Positions 8,408 through 19,843 are shown, counted from the stretch's first letter. The stretch: DNA of 64,000 nt from Achromobacter pestifer (GCF_902859625.1 NZ_CADIJX010000001.1:930001-994000), one strand, 5' to 3'. Notes: generated from the letters alone by a model not told the origin. Translations and numbers: made by a program.

Positions 8408-9190
8408 ATGACGCAGCTGCTCATCCGCGGGCTTGTCGCCGGCTACGGCGGCAAACCCGTGCTGCAAGACCTGACAGCCGGGCCGCTCGCCGAAGGCACC
8501 GTCACCGCCTTGCTCGGCCCCAACGGTAGCGGCAAATCCACGCTGCTGAAGACGCTGGCGGGCCTGAACCCGGTGATGCGCGGCGCGCTGTCACTGGACG
8601 GAGAAGACCTCGCGCGCGCCACACCCGCACGCCGCGCCGAACGCGCCATGTACATGCCCCAGGCGCTGCCCAAGGGCGTGCACATGACCGTCTTCGAGTC
8701 CGTGCTGGTGGCAGCGCGTTCGGGCCGCCAAGGCGGTGCCGGCAAGGATCTGATGCGTGACGCCCTGGGTGTCATCGCCGATCTGGGCATCGCAACGCTG
8801 GCCAGCCGCTATCTGGACGAATTGTCGGGCGGCCAAAAGCAGCTGGCCTCACTGGCACAAGCCTTGGTGCGGCGCCCTCGCCTGCTCCTGCTTGACGAAC
8901 CGCTGTCGGCACTGGATTTGAACTACCAGTTCCACGTCATGGACGTGCTGCGCCGCCAAACATCCCAGCACCGGTTGATCACGCTGGTGGTGCTGCATGA
9001 CTTGAACATCGCGCTGCGCCATGCGGACCATGCGTTGCTGCTGCACGGCGGCGCGATCGAGGCCGAAGGCCTGCCCGCCCAGGTCGTCACACCCGCCTCG
9101 CTGCGTCGCGTCTACCGCGTCCGCGCGCGCGTGGAACGCTGCCCGCAGGGACAAGCACAGGTCCACGTGGACGGACTGGCCGGGATGTGA
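8408..9190 (+). CDS. FecE/BtuD-type ABC transporter ATP-binding protein
   Basis: The 260-residue cytoplasmic ATPase has Walker A GPNGSGKST (about residue 38), signature LSGGQKQLASLAQAL, Walker B LLLLDEPLSALD and the H-loop VVLHDLNIALRHAD. The organisation is that of importers for iron-siderophores and vitamin B12. It is last in the operon binding protein-permease-azurin-ATPase and completes the importer. The DDDL-free C-terminus (about 30 residues) is short. No terminator hairpin is evident after the stop. Confidence 0.93.
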   Translation: MTQLLIRGLVAGYGGKPVLQDLTAGPLAEGTVTALLGPNGSGKSTLLKTLAGLNPVMRGALSLDGEDLARATPARRAERAMYMPQALPKGVHMTVFESVLVAARSGRQGGAGKDLMRDALGVIADLGIATLASRYLDELSGGQKQLASLAQALVRRPRLLLLDEPLSALDLNYQFHVMDVLRRQTSQHRLITLVVLHDLNIALRHADHALLLHGGAIEAEGLPAQVVTPASLRRVYRVRARVERCPQGQAQVHVDGLAGM

Positions 9191-9232
9191 AAGCGGTATA
9201 TATTCCCGGTAGCCATCCCAGGGAGTCAACCG

Positions 9233-10165
9233 ATGACGCGAGGCCGCATCATGGCGATTTTTCTCAGCATGCTTGCCGCCCCTGCGGGCGCGGCCGTGAT
9301 CTACGACAATCACGGCCTGCGGGTCGACGTGGCGACCGAGAGCCGCAACGATTGGAACACCGGCCAGCGCCAGAACACCCGCCAGACGACCATCACGTTC
9401 CAAGGCAATAAGCTCTGCGGCCCAGATGTCGGCAAGCTGCTGTACCCCAGCGGCAAGGAAACCTCCGCCCGAGCCTTCTTCTGCGCGGGCAATGCCAAGG
9501 CGCTGGAAACCGACGCCGTGCTGGCCTACTTCAACAGCTCCAGTGCCAACGCCGTGCTGGCCCACTTGCAGGTTGTCGACGGTGCGCTGCGCGTGAACCG
9601 GCTGGCGCTGTCCGCCAACCCTGACCGCGACCGGGTCAACGGCACCCGCTTTGAAGCGGCGCGCGTGCCTGGCTGGACACGGGTGGAAACCGCCTGGAAC
9701 GAAACGGTCCTGATCCGCCACGCGCCGCTCAAGGCGCTAAACCTGGGCGCCGGCAAGCTGTTGGACGTGGACGCAGACGTGGCGTATCTCGCCATTCCGC
9801 CAGGGCGCGATGTCGTCGTGGTGCAACCTGCAACGCAGATCAAGGACGCCCACGGCTATCTGCAATACGTACCCGAAGTCACCAAGTTCGTGGATGCACC
9901 GCTGGCGTTTCGCGCGGTGCGCATGAGCGATGGCCGCGAACTGGCCCGCCTGGATGTCAAAGACACCTGCCTGGCGCTGCCAGCCATCGAATTCAATCAG
10001 CCCGACCCGCTCTATCCGTCTTCGTCCCGCCCCGACGTGGCATTCGACGACGTGCCCGCCTGGCGTGCCCGCACGCTGCAACTGTCGCAGACAGCGGGCC
10101 GCGCCACGCTGCGTTTGCAGCCGGGCGTGGCCTTGCCGGCCAAGGCCAATTGCAAGCCCGGCTGA
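9233..10165 (+). CDS. Secreted hypothetical protein
   Basis: This 310-residue protein is not recognised. It has a short signal peptide (MTRGRIMAIFLSMLAAPAGA, cut before AVIYDN). The mature part is beta-rich looking and contains four cysteines (KLCGPD, FFCAG, DTCLAL, ANCKPG), compatible with two disulfides in the periplasm. A ribosome site GGGAG sits 7 bp before the ATG. It follows the ABC ATPase by 43 bp and may be cotranscribed with it. No domain or catalytic motif is apparent, and no function is assigned. Confidence 0.7.
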   Translation: MTRGRIMAIFLSMLAAPAGAAVIYDNHGLRVDVATESRNDWNTGQRQNTRQTTITFQGNKLCGPDVGKLLYPSGKETSARAFFCAGNAKALETDAVLAYFNSSSANAVLAHLQVVDGALRVNRLALSANPDRDRVNGTRFEAARVPGWTRVETAWNETVLIRHAPLKALNLGAGKLLDVDADVAYLAIPPGRDVVVVQPATQIKDAHGYLQYVPEVTKFVDAPLAFRAVRMSDGRELARLDVKDTCLALPAIEFNQPDPLYPSSSRPDVAFDDVPAWRARTLQLSQTAGRATLRLQPGVALPAKANCKPG

Positions 10166-10180
10166 TCGCCTGCGCCGCGT

Positions 10181-11749
10181 TCAGATCAGGAACTGGCGGT
10201 ACGCCTCATTACCCGTTTCCTCGAAGTGGGCATAGCCCAATTGCAAGAGAAAGGCGTCGAGTGCCGCGCTGTCGGCCAGCGGCGCCTGGATGCCCACCAG
10301 CGCCGAACTGAAGTCCGCACCCTGATTACGGTAATGGAACAGGCTGATGTTCCAGTTGGGCGCCATCTCGGACAGGAACTTCATCAGTGCGCCGGGGCGT
10401 TCCGGAAACTCGAAGCGGAACAAGCGTTCGCCGCCCGCCAAGGGCGACCGTCCGCCCACCATGTAGCGGATGTGCTGCTTGGAGGTCTCGTTGTGCGTCA
10501 GGTCGCTGGCGGAAAATCCTTGCTCTTCCAGGGCCGCCATGATGTCGGCCGCTTCCCCACGACGCGCAATCTGCATGCTGACGAAGATATGCGCGGTGCG
10601 CGCGTCGGCGATGCGATAGTTGAATTCGGTCACGCTGCGCTGCCCAATGACGCGGCAAAAGCGGCGAAAGCTCCCGCGTTCCTCCGGCACGGTCACGGCA
10701 AAGACCGCCTCGCGCGCCTCGCCGACCTCGGCGCGATCCGCCACGAAACGCAGACGGTCGAAGTTCATGTTGGCGCCCGACGTGATCGCCACCATCGACA
10801 AGCCTTGCGCGCCTTCACGTTCCACGTATTGCTTCAGCCCTGCCACGGCCAGCGCGCCGGCCGGCTCCAACACGCTGCGCGTGTCCAGGAACACGTCCTT
10901 GATCGCGGCGCAGACCGCATCGGTGTCCACCAGGATCACTTCGTCCAGGAACTCGCGGCATAGGCGGAACGTTTCCTCGCCCACCAACTTGACTGCCGTG
11001 CCATCAGAGAACAGCCCCACTTCAGGCAAATTGACCCGCGCGCCAGCGCGCAACGATTGCGCCATCGCACACGAATCCTCGGTCTGCACGCCAATCACCT
11101 TCACCGACGGGTCCACCGATTTCACGTAAGCCGACACACCGGCCGCCAGGCTTCCGCCGCCGATCGGCACGAACACCGCGTGCAGGGGCCCGACATGCTG
11201 GCGCAGGATCTCCATGCCCACGGTGCCCTGGCCCGCGATCACGTAAGGGTCGTCGAACGCGGGGATGAAGGTCAGGTCCTGTTGCTGCGCCAGCGTCTGG
11301 GCGTGCGCATAGGCATCACTGTAGGAATCTCCCGCCTGCACCACGGTGACGGTGGGGCCGCCGTGCGCGCGCACCGCGTCCACTTTGACCTGCGGCGCCG
11401 TCTGCGGCACGACGATGATCGCCCGCACCCCCAGTTTGGCGGCCGCAATGGCCACGCCCTGCGCGTGGTTGCCCGCCGACGCGGTGATGACCCCACGATC
11501 CAGGGCCGCTTGCGGCGTGTTGCGCATCTTGTTGTAGGCGCCACGCACCTTGAAGGAAAAGACCGGCTGATTGTCTTCGCGCTTCAGATACACCGTATTG
11601 CCCAGCCGCGCCGACAGGCCACGGGCGGGGTCCAGCTCCGTTTCCCGGGCGATGTCGTAGATGCGGGCGGTCAGGATCTGCCGCAGGTATTCCATCGGTA
11701 TGGCGTTGCCGTGTTGGAATCCGGTCGTATCGGTGGGGCTGGCTTGCAT
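10181..11749 (-). CDS. ilvA: Threonine ammonia-lyase, biosynthetic (threonine deaminase)
   Basis: The 522-residue PLP enzyme converts threonine to 2-oxobutanoate and ammonia, the committed step of isoleucine synthesis. The N-terminal catalytic domain carries the PLP lysine in FSFKVRGAYNKM, the SAGNHAQGVA loop and the glycine-rich PIGGGSLAAG phosphate cradle. Two C-terminal ACT-like regulatory domains (about residues 340-425 and 430-522) match the long, isoleucine-inhibited form of E. coli IlvA (514 residues). The ATG at 11749 is chosen; an internal ATG at 11695 lacks a ribosome site. Upstream lies an Ile-codon-rich leader and a terminator, indicating control by attenuation. Confidence 0.96.
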   Translation of the reverse strand: MQASPTDTTGFQHGNAIPMEYLRQILTARIYDIARETELDPARGLSARLGNTVYLKREDNQPVFSFKVRGAYNKMRNTPQAALDRGVITASAGNHAQGVAIAAAKLGVRAIIVVPQTAPQVKVDAVRAHGGPTVTVVQAGDSYSDAYAHAQTLAQQQDLTFIPAFDDPYVIAGQGTVGMEILRQHVGPLHAVFVPIGGGSLAAGVSAYVKSVDPSVKVIGVQTEDSCAMAQSLRAGARVNLPEVGLFSDGTAVKLVGEETFRLCREFLDEVILVDTDAVCAAIKDVFLDTRSVLEPAGALAVAGLKQYVEREGAQGLSMVAITSGANMNFDRLRFVADRAEVGEAREAVFAVTVPEERGSFRRFCRVIGQRSVTEFNYRIADARTAHIFVSMQIARRGEAADIMAALEEQGFSASDLTHNETSKQHIRYMVGGRSPLAGGERLFRFEFPERPGALMKFLSEMAPNWNISLFHYRNQGADFSSALVGIQAPLADSAALDAFLLQLGYAHFEETGNEAYRQFLI

Positions 11750-11790
11750 GGGGTTCTCTGCTTGGGAAGACTTGGCCCGGCAGAGGCGGA

Positions 11791-11818
11791 AACAAAAAAC
11801 CCGCCTCGTGGGGCGGGT
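11791..11818 (-). terminator. ilvA attenuator terminator
   Basis: On the minus strand ACCCGCC - CCACGA - GGCGGGT forms a perfect 7-bp GC-rich stem followed at once by six T residues. It lies between the leader peptide stop (11844) and the ilvA start (11749), the arrangement of a transcription attenuator rather than the end of a gene. Confidence 0.85.
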
Positions 11819-11843
11819 GGCTGTGACTGACTGCGGTCGCGCG

Positions 11844-11906
11844 CTAACCCACCATTCCAGGAATGATGGTAATAATCAGCGAAATGCGGACGGCGCAGGA
11901 ATTCAT
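11844..11906 (-). CDS. ilvA leader peptide (attenuation)
   Basis: A 20-codon reading frame encodes MNSCAVRISLIITIIPGMVG then TAG. Five isoleucine codons, with Leu and Val beside them, are clustered at codons 8-15, just upstream of a rho-independent hairpin and the isoleucine-biosynthesis gene ilvA. This is the classical layout of branched-chain amino-acid attenuation: ribosome stalling at Ile codons would favour an antiterminator. There is no convincing ribosome site. A TTGACA hexamer lies at 11937-11942 with a poor -10, so transcription may begin at or very near the AUG. The peptide is too short to be found by ordinary gene callers. Confidence 0.82.
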   Translation of the reverse strand: MNSCAVRISLIITIIPGMVG

Positions 11907-14496
<2,590 letters not shown>

Positions 14497-14531
14497 GCAC
14501 GACGGCTTGGCGGCCAGCGGCCGCCATGACG

Positions 14532-14573
14532 AAAAAAAACCGACGCTCATTCAAGGGCGTCGGTTTTTTTTTC
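14532..14573. terminator. Bidirectional rho-independent terminator (icd / dedA)
   Basis: AACCGACGC and GCGTCGGTT pair across a short loop, preceded by eight A residues and followed by nine T residues. It therefore terminates on both strands, between the convergent icd gene and the DedA gene. Confidence 0.93.
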
Positions 14574-14583
14574 ATGATGACGA

Positions 14584-15228
14584 CTATGGGCGGGATTCGC
14601 TGCGCCGCAGTTGGCGCACCTGCAAGCATTGCACCACCACCGGTATCAACGACAGGCCGATGATGATCACCGACACCCAGTGCAGGTTCGCGCGCACCCA
14701 CGCGATTGACCCCAGCCAGTAACCCGCCAGCAGCATCGACGCACACCACAGCACGGCGCCGACGATGTTGTAGGCATAGAACGTGCGGCGCGGCATTTGC
14801 GACAGCCCGGCGACGAACGGCGCCACGGTTCGCACGATAGGCACGAAGCGGGCCACGGTGATGGTCATCGCGCCATAGCGGGAAAAGTAATCGCGTGCGC
14901 GCGCCATGTGAGCGGGTTTGATCCAGCGGCTGCGGGCCAGGCGTTGCCCCCAGGACGAGGACGCGATCATGAAGTTGACGGCGTCGCCGGCGATGGCCGC
15001 CGCCGTGATCACAGCCAGCGACACCCAGGGTTCAATCCCCGCCAAGCCTAAAAATGCGCCTGCCGCGAACAACAGCGAATCGCCGGGCAGGAACGGCATC
15101 ACGACCAATCCGGTCTCCACGAAAATAACACCAGCGATGATGAAGGTGCCCAGGACCCAGTTCTGCGCCAAGAGCGCCATCAGGCCATGTTCACTCGTCA
15201 ACCAGGAAAACAGTTCAGTCATGCTCAT
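14584..15228 (-). CDS. DedA-family membrane protein
   Basis: This 214-residue inner-membrane protein has the DedA/VTT signatures: FVETGLVVMPFLPGDSLLFAAG near residue 40 and ARFVPIVRTVAPFVAGLSQM near residue 125, with the conserved acidic and arginine residues embedded in the membrane. DedA proteins are linked to lipid (undecaprenyl-phosphate or phospholipid) translocation and envelope homeostasis. It has about five hydrophobic segments. An ATG at 15228 is used; an ATG at 15222 is equally possible because neither has a clear ribosome site. It converges with icd. Confidence 0.9.
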   Translation of the reverse strand: MSMTELFSWLTSEHGLMALLAQNWVLGTFIIAGVIFVETGLVVMPFLPGDSLLFAAGAFLGLAGIEPWVSLAVITAAAIAGDAVNFMIASSSWGQRLARSRWIKPAHMARARDYFSRYGAMTITVARFVPIVRTVAPFVAGLSQMPRRTFYAYNIVGAVLWCASMLLAGYWLGSIAWVRANLHWVSVIIIGLSLIPVVVQCLQVRQLRRSESRP

Positions 15229-15281
15229 CAATGAATATCAAGGATTGGTATGCCGCAAAGCCGCGGACGGATAAGGCGTGA

Positions 15282-16856
15282 TCACTGCGCCGCCGGTGCG
15301 CTCTTGCACATTCGTTGACGGAACGCCGCATCAATGTCGATACGCCAGACCGTCCATTTATCGTTCGAGATTCGCGCGGGCACGCCGTGCAGGACGGGAT
15401 AGCGCTGGGCATCGTCATCCCTGCCCCAGATCCAGAACCGTGCTCCGTTCGCCGCCCCGCACATGCGCGCGCCCATTTCCGCGTCGCCAATCAGTACCCG
15501 CTTGCCCATCGCCGGATCGAATATCGCCGCGTCGTAAAGCTCCTTGCGCCAGTTGTCGCGCTTCGGAATCTCGGGGTTCGTCCAGTCGTCGACAATCCAG
15601 GCCGGTTCGTTCGCCTTCGTGTAGAAGCCCAGATCGAACGGCAGCGTGTGCAATGCGATCTGCGTGTCTTGCGCGCGCATCTCGGCGCGCAATTCGTTCA
15701 TCGTCGGGCCGGCGCTGCCGCGCGGGTTGGAGGCGGCCACAATGATCGCAACCAGGCAGATGACCATCGCCACCACCACCGCGACACCCGCGCCGCGTCG
15801 CTTGCCCGCGGCCCAGGCTGGGGCGATGCGTTCACTGATCAGCAGCGCCAACGGCGGAAATACCGGCAGCACATAGCCGATCAGCTTGGACTGCGGAATG
15901 GAGAAGAACACCAGCACCACGGCGATCCAGATCGCCATCAGGCGCCGCAAGCCCTGCGGGTCGGCCTCGCGCCAGAACGCGGGTTTGAAGAGCGCCGCGC
16001 CCCAGATCGACCACGGCAGCGCCAAGCCGATCACGATCGGCAGATAGAACCAAAACGGTTGCGCGTTGTTGAAACCGCTTTGCGCGAAGCGTTCAAAATG
16101 CTGATAGACGAAGAAGTAATGGTAGAAGCCCGGAAACTTCACCTGCATCAACCAAAACCAGGGCACCGCCACCACGGCGAAGGCGAGCAAGGCGGGAATC
16201 CAGAGCAAGGCGCGCATGCCGCGCCAGTCGCGGCGCAACAGCAGCCAGGCCAGCACGATCGCGCCGGGCAGCGCCAGGCCGATCAAGCCCTTGGCCAGCA
16301 CCGCCAGCGCCGCCAGCACACCGGTTGCGATCGACATGGCGCGAAAAGGCCGCCCTTCGGCGCGGCGCAAGGCCGTGTCGGCCGCGGCCAGCACGCACAG
16401 CGTGATCATGCTGGCCACCAGCATGTCCATGTTGGCGAATTGGGCCGCGCCAAAGAACAGCGGCATCAACCCCAGGATGACGACCGCCCAGCGCGCCTGC
16501 GCCACATTGCGATACCGCGACACGAATACGTAAAGCCCGGCGCCCGCGCTCCAGGCGCCCAGCAGCGAGGGCACGCGCGCGCTGAATTCGTGCACGCCAA
16601 ACAATGCATAACTGATTTGCGCCAGCCAGTAATACAGCGGCGGCTTATGGAAATACGGCATGCCGTCCAGCAGCGGCACCATCGGCGAATGGCTGCGCAG
16701 CATCTCCCAGGCCACGCCGGCGTAGCGCCCCTCGTCGGGCAAGGTCAGCCAGCGCGCCCAGGCCAGCGCGGCCAGCCACAGGGCCAGGCATAACAGCACC
16801 AGCCAACCGGGAAAGGCCTTTTGCAGGCTGACCGGGCGGACGGCGGCGGGCGTCAT
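15282..16856 (-). CDS. ArnT-like / PMT-family glycosyltransferase, inner membrane
   Basis: The protein is 524 residues if begun at MTPAAVRPV. It has the GT-C fold pattern: a first loop LTLPDEGRYAGVAWEML with the Asp-Glu pair expected for lipid-linked sugar transfer, HKPPLYYWL, and about eleven to twelve further membrane segments, ending in a soluble domain of about 130 residues. The family moves sugars such as aminoarabinose from undecaprenyl phosphate to lipid A or proteins; the substrate is not readable here. The start at 16856 is preferred over an in-frame extension of 39 residues that shows no family features. No arn operon surrounds it. Confidence 0.82.
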   Translation of the reverse strand: MTPAAVRPVSLQKAFPGWLVLLCLALWLAALAWARWLTLPDEGRYAGVAWEMLRSHSPMVPLLDGMPYFHKPPLYYWLAQISYALFGVHEFSARVPSLLGAWSAGAGLYVFVSRYRNVAQARWAVVILGLMPLFFGAAQFANMDMLVASMITLCVLAAADTALRRAEGRPFRAMSIATGVLAALAVLAKGLIGLALPGAIVLAWLLLRRDWRGMRALLWIPALLAFAVVAVPWFWLMQVKFPGFYHYFFVYQHFERFAQSGFNNAQPFWFYLPIVIGLALPWSIWGAALFKPAFWREADPQGLRRLMAIWIAVVLVFFSIPQSKLIGYVLPVFPPLALLISERIAPAWAAGKRRGAGVAVVVAMVICLVAIIVAASNPRGSAGPTMNELRAEMRAQDTQIALHTLPFDLGFYTKANEPAWIVDDWTNPEIPKRDNWRKELYDAAIFDPAMGKRVLIGDAEMGARMCGAANGARFWIWGRDDDAQRYPVLHGVPARISNDKWTVWRIDIDAAFRQRMCKSAPAAQ

Positions 16857-17046
16857 GACCGCGCTCACGCCCGGCGCTCCGCTTGGGCGCGTGCGGCAGC
16901 GCGGCCGATATGACGGGACAGAAGGGTCGGACAAGACTCGAATGGCATCGGATTTCGGGAAATGGGCGTGCACAAGAACGGGAAGCTGGCGCCATTATCG
17001 AAAGCCGCCCGTCGATTTCTCATGAAATTTCGGGCCCAACTTCGCT

Positions 17047-17070
17047 TTTTCAGCCGTCCGCAGGCTGAAA
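17047..17070. repeat. Inverted repeat after fetB
   Basis: TTTCAGCC and GGCTGAAA pair across 7 nt (TTTTCAGCC on the left arm extends it). It lies 7 bp after the fetB stop on its strand. There is no T-run after the stem on either strand, so it is at best an imperfect terminator or an mRNA-stabilising hairpin. Confidence 0.5.
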
Positions 17071-17076
17071 GCGCCC

Positions 17077-17877
17077 TTATTTCGACGCCGCCAGCCGGTC
17101 CAGGCGCAAGCGCCCTCGCTCGTCCGTCAGCCGCCGCATGGCGCCGTACGCTGCGCCCATCGCTGCCATGCCGCTGGCGCCGCACAGCAAGAACATCAGC
17201 AGGATCTGATACTTGGCGGCATCGATCGGGTCCATACCTGCGATGATCTGGCCGGTCATGATGCCCGGCAGCGTGATGATGCCCGCCGCCGACATCTGAT
17301 TGATGCTGGGCACGATGCCGCGCCGCACCGATTCGCGCAGCAAGGAAGAAAACGCCTGATGCGGCGTGGCTCCCAGCGACAGGCGGGCTTCGATCGCCAG
17401 TTTTTCCCGGCGCACGCCCGACAGCACCCCGTCCAGCGCCAGGCTGGCGGCGTTCAATACGCTGCCCAGCACGATACCGACCAGGGCGATGACATAGCGC
17501 GGGTCGTACCAGGGGTCGGGGCGCAATGCGGTGTTCAGGATGAACATCGCCGTGATCAAGGTGGTGGCCGCCACCGCCAACGTGCCGACCCACCCATTGC
17601 CGTGCCCAGCCAACCTTGCCTTGGGCCTGGCAGCCACCTCGCGCGCGGCCAACGCCATCATCACGGCTACGACCAGAGCGGTGAGCCAGGGCGCGGCATG
17701 CGCGAACACCACCCGCAGGATATGGCCCACCAGCAGCAGCTGCACAACGGTGCGCACCGCCGCCCACAAGACCTGCCGCTGCAGGTTCAGCCGCAGCGCA
17801 AAAGAAATCGCCGCGCACAGCAGCACCAGGCAAGACGCGATCACCAGATCCAGCGCCTGCAACTTGATTACGTCCAT
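17077..17877 (-). CDS. fetB: FetB-type ABC exporter permease (UPF0014 family)
   Basis: The 266-residue inner-membrane protein has about six to seven hydrophobic segments and the UPF0014 signature near residues 165-215 (LSLGATPHQAF, GIITLPGIMTGQIIAG, DAAKYQI). In E. coli the FetAB pair lowers iron-dependent oxidative stress and is thought to export iron. Its ATG overlaps the end of fetA by 10 bp, so the pair forms an operon. Confidence 0.9.
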   Translation of the reverse strand: MDVIKLQALDLVIASCLVLLCAAISFALRLNLQRQVLWAAVRTVVQLLLVGHILRVVFAHAAPWLTALVVAVMMALAAREVAARPKARLAGHGNGWVGTLAVAATTLITAMFILNTALRPDPWYDPRYVIALVGIVLGSVLNAASLALDGVLSGVRREKLAIEARLSLGATPHQAFSSLLRESVRRGIVPSINQMSAAGIITLPGIMTGQIIAGMDPIDAAKYQILLMFLLCGASGMAAMGAAYGAMRRLTDERGRLRLDRLAASK

Positions 17878-18482
17878 AAGGGCTCCAGTCTGCCCGCTTC
17901 CATCCGCCAGCGGCGCCGCGCCAGACGCTGCGCCTGCTCGGGGCTATGCGTCACCATCAGGATCGCCGCGCCGCCGTCCAGATAGCGCTGCAGCGCCGCC
18001 TCGACACGCCCGGCCGCCGCCTGGTCCAGCGCTGCCGTTGGCTCGTCCAGCAGCAGCACGCGCGGCGCCTGCGCCAGTGCGCGCACCAAACCCAAGCGCT
18101 GGCGTTCGCCCGTGGAAAGCTCGTGCACCAAGCCATCCAATTTTTCCGCAGGCAGCCCTAGCGTCTGCATCAAGCTCTGGGCTTGCGCGCGGTCCGTGAA
18201 GTGCGGCGCGACATGGTCGTCCCACCAGCCCGCTTCGGCCTGGCAGTACACCACCTTGCGCCGCCATTCAAACCCGCGCATCGCGGAGCGGCGGACGCCA
18301 TCCAGTTCGACTTCGCCGTGGCCGGGGTCCAGGTCTGCCACCTGGCGCAGCAAGAGCGACTTGCCCGAACCGGAGGGCCCGCTGATGGCCGCGCATTCGC
18401 CTGCCGCGAGATCCAGGCTGACCGGGGACAAGCGCTGGCTATAGACACCGCGCAGCCGCAGCACGGGGGCAGCTTCAACCAT
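17868..18482 (-). CDS. fetA: FetA-type ABC exporter ATP-binding protein
   Basis: The 204-residue ATPase starts at MVEAAPVLRLRG. It has Walker A GPSGSGKS, signature LSTGERQRLGLVRAL, Walker B VLLLDEPTAALD and the H-loop VTHSPEQAQ. The protein is short, as is usual for FetA (about 225 residues). The start at 18482 is chosen because 37 upstream in-frame residues are outside the ABC fold. It is divergent from the RND pump genes, sharing a 232-bp gap that holds a strong inverted repeat. Confidence 0.88.
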   Translation of the reverse strand: MVEAAPVLRLRGVYSQRLSPVSLDLAAGECAAISGPSGSGKSLLLRQVADLDPGHGEVELDGVRRSAMRGFEWRRKVVYCQAEAGWWDDHVAPHFTDRAQAQSLMQTLGLPAEKLDGLVHELSTGERQRLGLVRALAQAPRVLLLDEPTAALDQAAAGRVEAALQRYLDGGAAILMVTHSPEQAQRLARRRWRMEAGRLEPLWT

Positions 18483-18594
18483 GCGCGCGGCCCTCGCGTG
18501 CGCCTTCTGAATGGGCTGGGGACAAACCGGACCTCCTTTTCGACAGGACTGACGCACGATAACCCGCAAAGCACGTCGGCGGCCTCCCGCCATC

Positions 18595-18619
18595 TAGAGA
18601 ATAGAAAAACTATTCTCTA
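18595..18619. promoter_or_regulatory. LysR-type operator in the RND pump promoter
   Basis: A perfect 10-bp inverted repeat (TAGAGAATAG / CTATTCTCTA) around five A residues, placed 96 bp upstream of the pump adaptor gene. Its centre TAGAAAAACTA recurs at 25354-25364 in front of the LysR gene that ends the pump locus. It also fits the T-N11-A form of LysR boxes. Confidence 0.65.
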
Positions 18620-18714
18620 AACAAAGAACTAATCGTTTCCGAATTGAAACTTCAATGCATACCATTCCTGATCTTTCCGGATGCGTGTTTAGCGCAACTA
18701 CATCGATCACCTGA

Positions 18715-19836
18715 ATGGACCCTATGTCTCAGCATTCCGAATCCCCTCGGGCCCGCAGGGCGGCCAATCGCAGGCTCGCATTGGCCACCCTGCTTGGGCT
18801 TGCCGCGATCGGCGGCCTGTATCTCTATGACGCCCAGCGCAAGGCCGCCATCGCGGCGCAAACGGCCGCGGTTGCCGACCCGGCGCCCGTGCCCGTCGTC
18901 GTCGCGCTCGCCCGCAGCCAAACGGTGCCGCAGCGCTTGCAGGCGATCGGCACCGTGGTTGCGGACCAGCAAGTTCTCGTCGCGTCCGAAATCTCCGGCC
19001 GCATAACGGCAATCCACTTCGCAAGCGGCCAGCATGTGACGGCAGGGATGCCGCTGGTGCAATTGAACGACGGGCCCATTCAACGCGAATTGGAGCGTCA
19101 CCGCGCCTCGGCCATGCTGGCCCGAGCCAATCTGGCGCGCGCCAAGCGTCTGCACGGCCAAACCATGTCCAGCGCCGAATACGAGCAGCATGTGGCCGCC
19201 TACGCCCAATCGCGCGCCCAGGTCGCCCAAAGCGAGGAGGACGCCGCGCATCGCCTGGTGCGCGCGCCCTTCACCGGAACCCTGGGGCTGCGTCAAGTCA
19301 ATCTGGGCCAGTACGTCGAGGCGGGAACGCCATTGGCCACGCTGACCGATACGCGCGTGCTGCACGTGGATTTCACCTTGCCGGACCGGCACCGGTCCGC
19401 CCTGCTGCTGGGCCTGGACGTCTCCATCGCCAGCAGCGCCGGCGCGCCGCTGGCCGGCAAGCTCACCGCCATTGATCCGCAAGGAAACGCCGGCGATCGC
19501 ACCGTACAGCTGCGCGCCACGCTCGGCGCCGATGCGGCGGGAACGTTGTGGCCGGGCGCCTACGCGCCTGTCACCGTGACGCTGCCCTCCGCACCCGTCA
19601 CGATCACCGTGCCCGCCGCCGCGGTGCAAAGCAGCTTGTCCGGCGACACGGTCTTTGCCGTGCAAGGAAGCGGCAAAGATGCCCGCGCCCGCTTGATCTC
19701 CGTGCAGACCGGCGCGCGCCAGGATGGCGTTGTCGCGCTGTCGGCCACCGCACTGCGCGACGGAGACCTGGTCGTCATCGCCGGCCAGTTGAACATCCAG
19801 GACGGCTCCCCCGTCCTGGCGCGCCACGCCGACTGA
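18715..19836 (+). CDS. RND efflux membrane fusion protein (periplasmic adaptor)
   Basis: The 373-residue adaptor has an N-terminal membrane anchor (about residues 22-38). Biotinyl-lipoyl halves (QQVLVASEISGRITAIHFASGQHVTAGMPLVQL and the matching RAPFTGTLGLRQVNLGQYVEAGTPLATL) flank a short helical hairpin, followed by the beta-barrel and membrane-proximal domains. It links the inner-membrane pump to the outer-membrane channel. An ATG three codons further on (18724) is an equally good start. The RND pump gene starts 8 bp after its stop. Confidence 0.93.
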   Translation: MDPMSQHSESPRARRAANRRLALATLLGLAAIGGLYLYDAQRKAAIAAQTAAVADPAPVPVVVALARSQTVPQRLQAIGTVVADQQVLVASEISGRITAIHFASGQHVTAGMPLVQLNDGPIQRELERHRASAMLARANLARAKRLHGQTMSSAEYEQHVAAYAQSRAQVAQSEEDAAHRLVRAPFTGTLGLRQVNLGQYVEAGTPLATLTDTRVLHVDFTLPDRHRSALLLGLDVSIASSAGAPLAGKLTAIDPQGNAGDRTVQLRATLGADAAGTLWPGAYAPVTVTLPSAPVTITVPAAAVQSSLSGDTVFAVQGSGKDARARLISVQTGARQDGVVALSATALRDGDLVVIAGQLNIQDGSPVLARHAD

Positions 19837-19843
19837 GTCCGCC

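Noticed and set aside
15315..16793. Plus-strand frame of about 490 codons opposite the ArnT-like gene
   Set aside because: Translation is Arg/Gln/His-rich and lacks membrane or catalytic features; the opposite strand has the GT-C signatures.
17047..17070. Inverted repeat after fetB as a terminator
   Set aside because: Neither strand has a T-run next to the stem, so it is listed only as a repeat.
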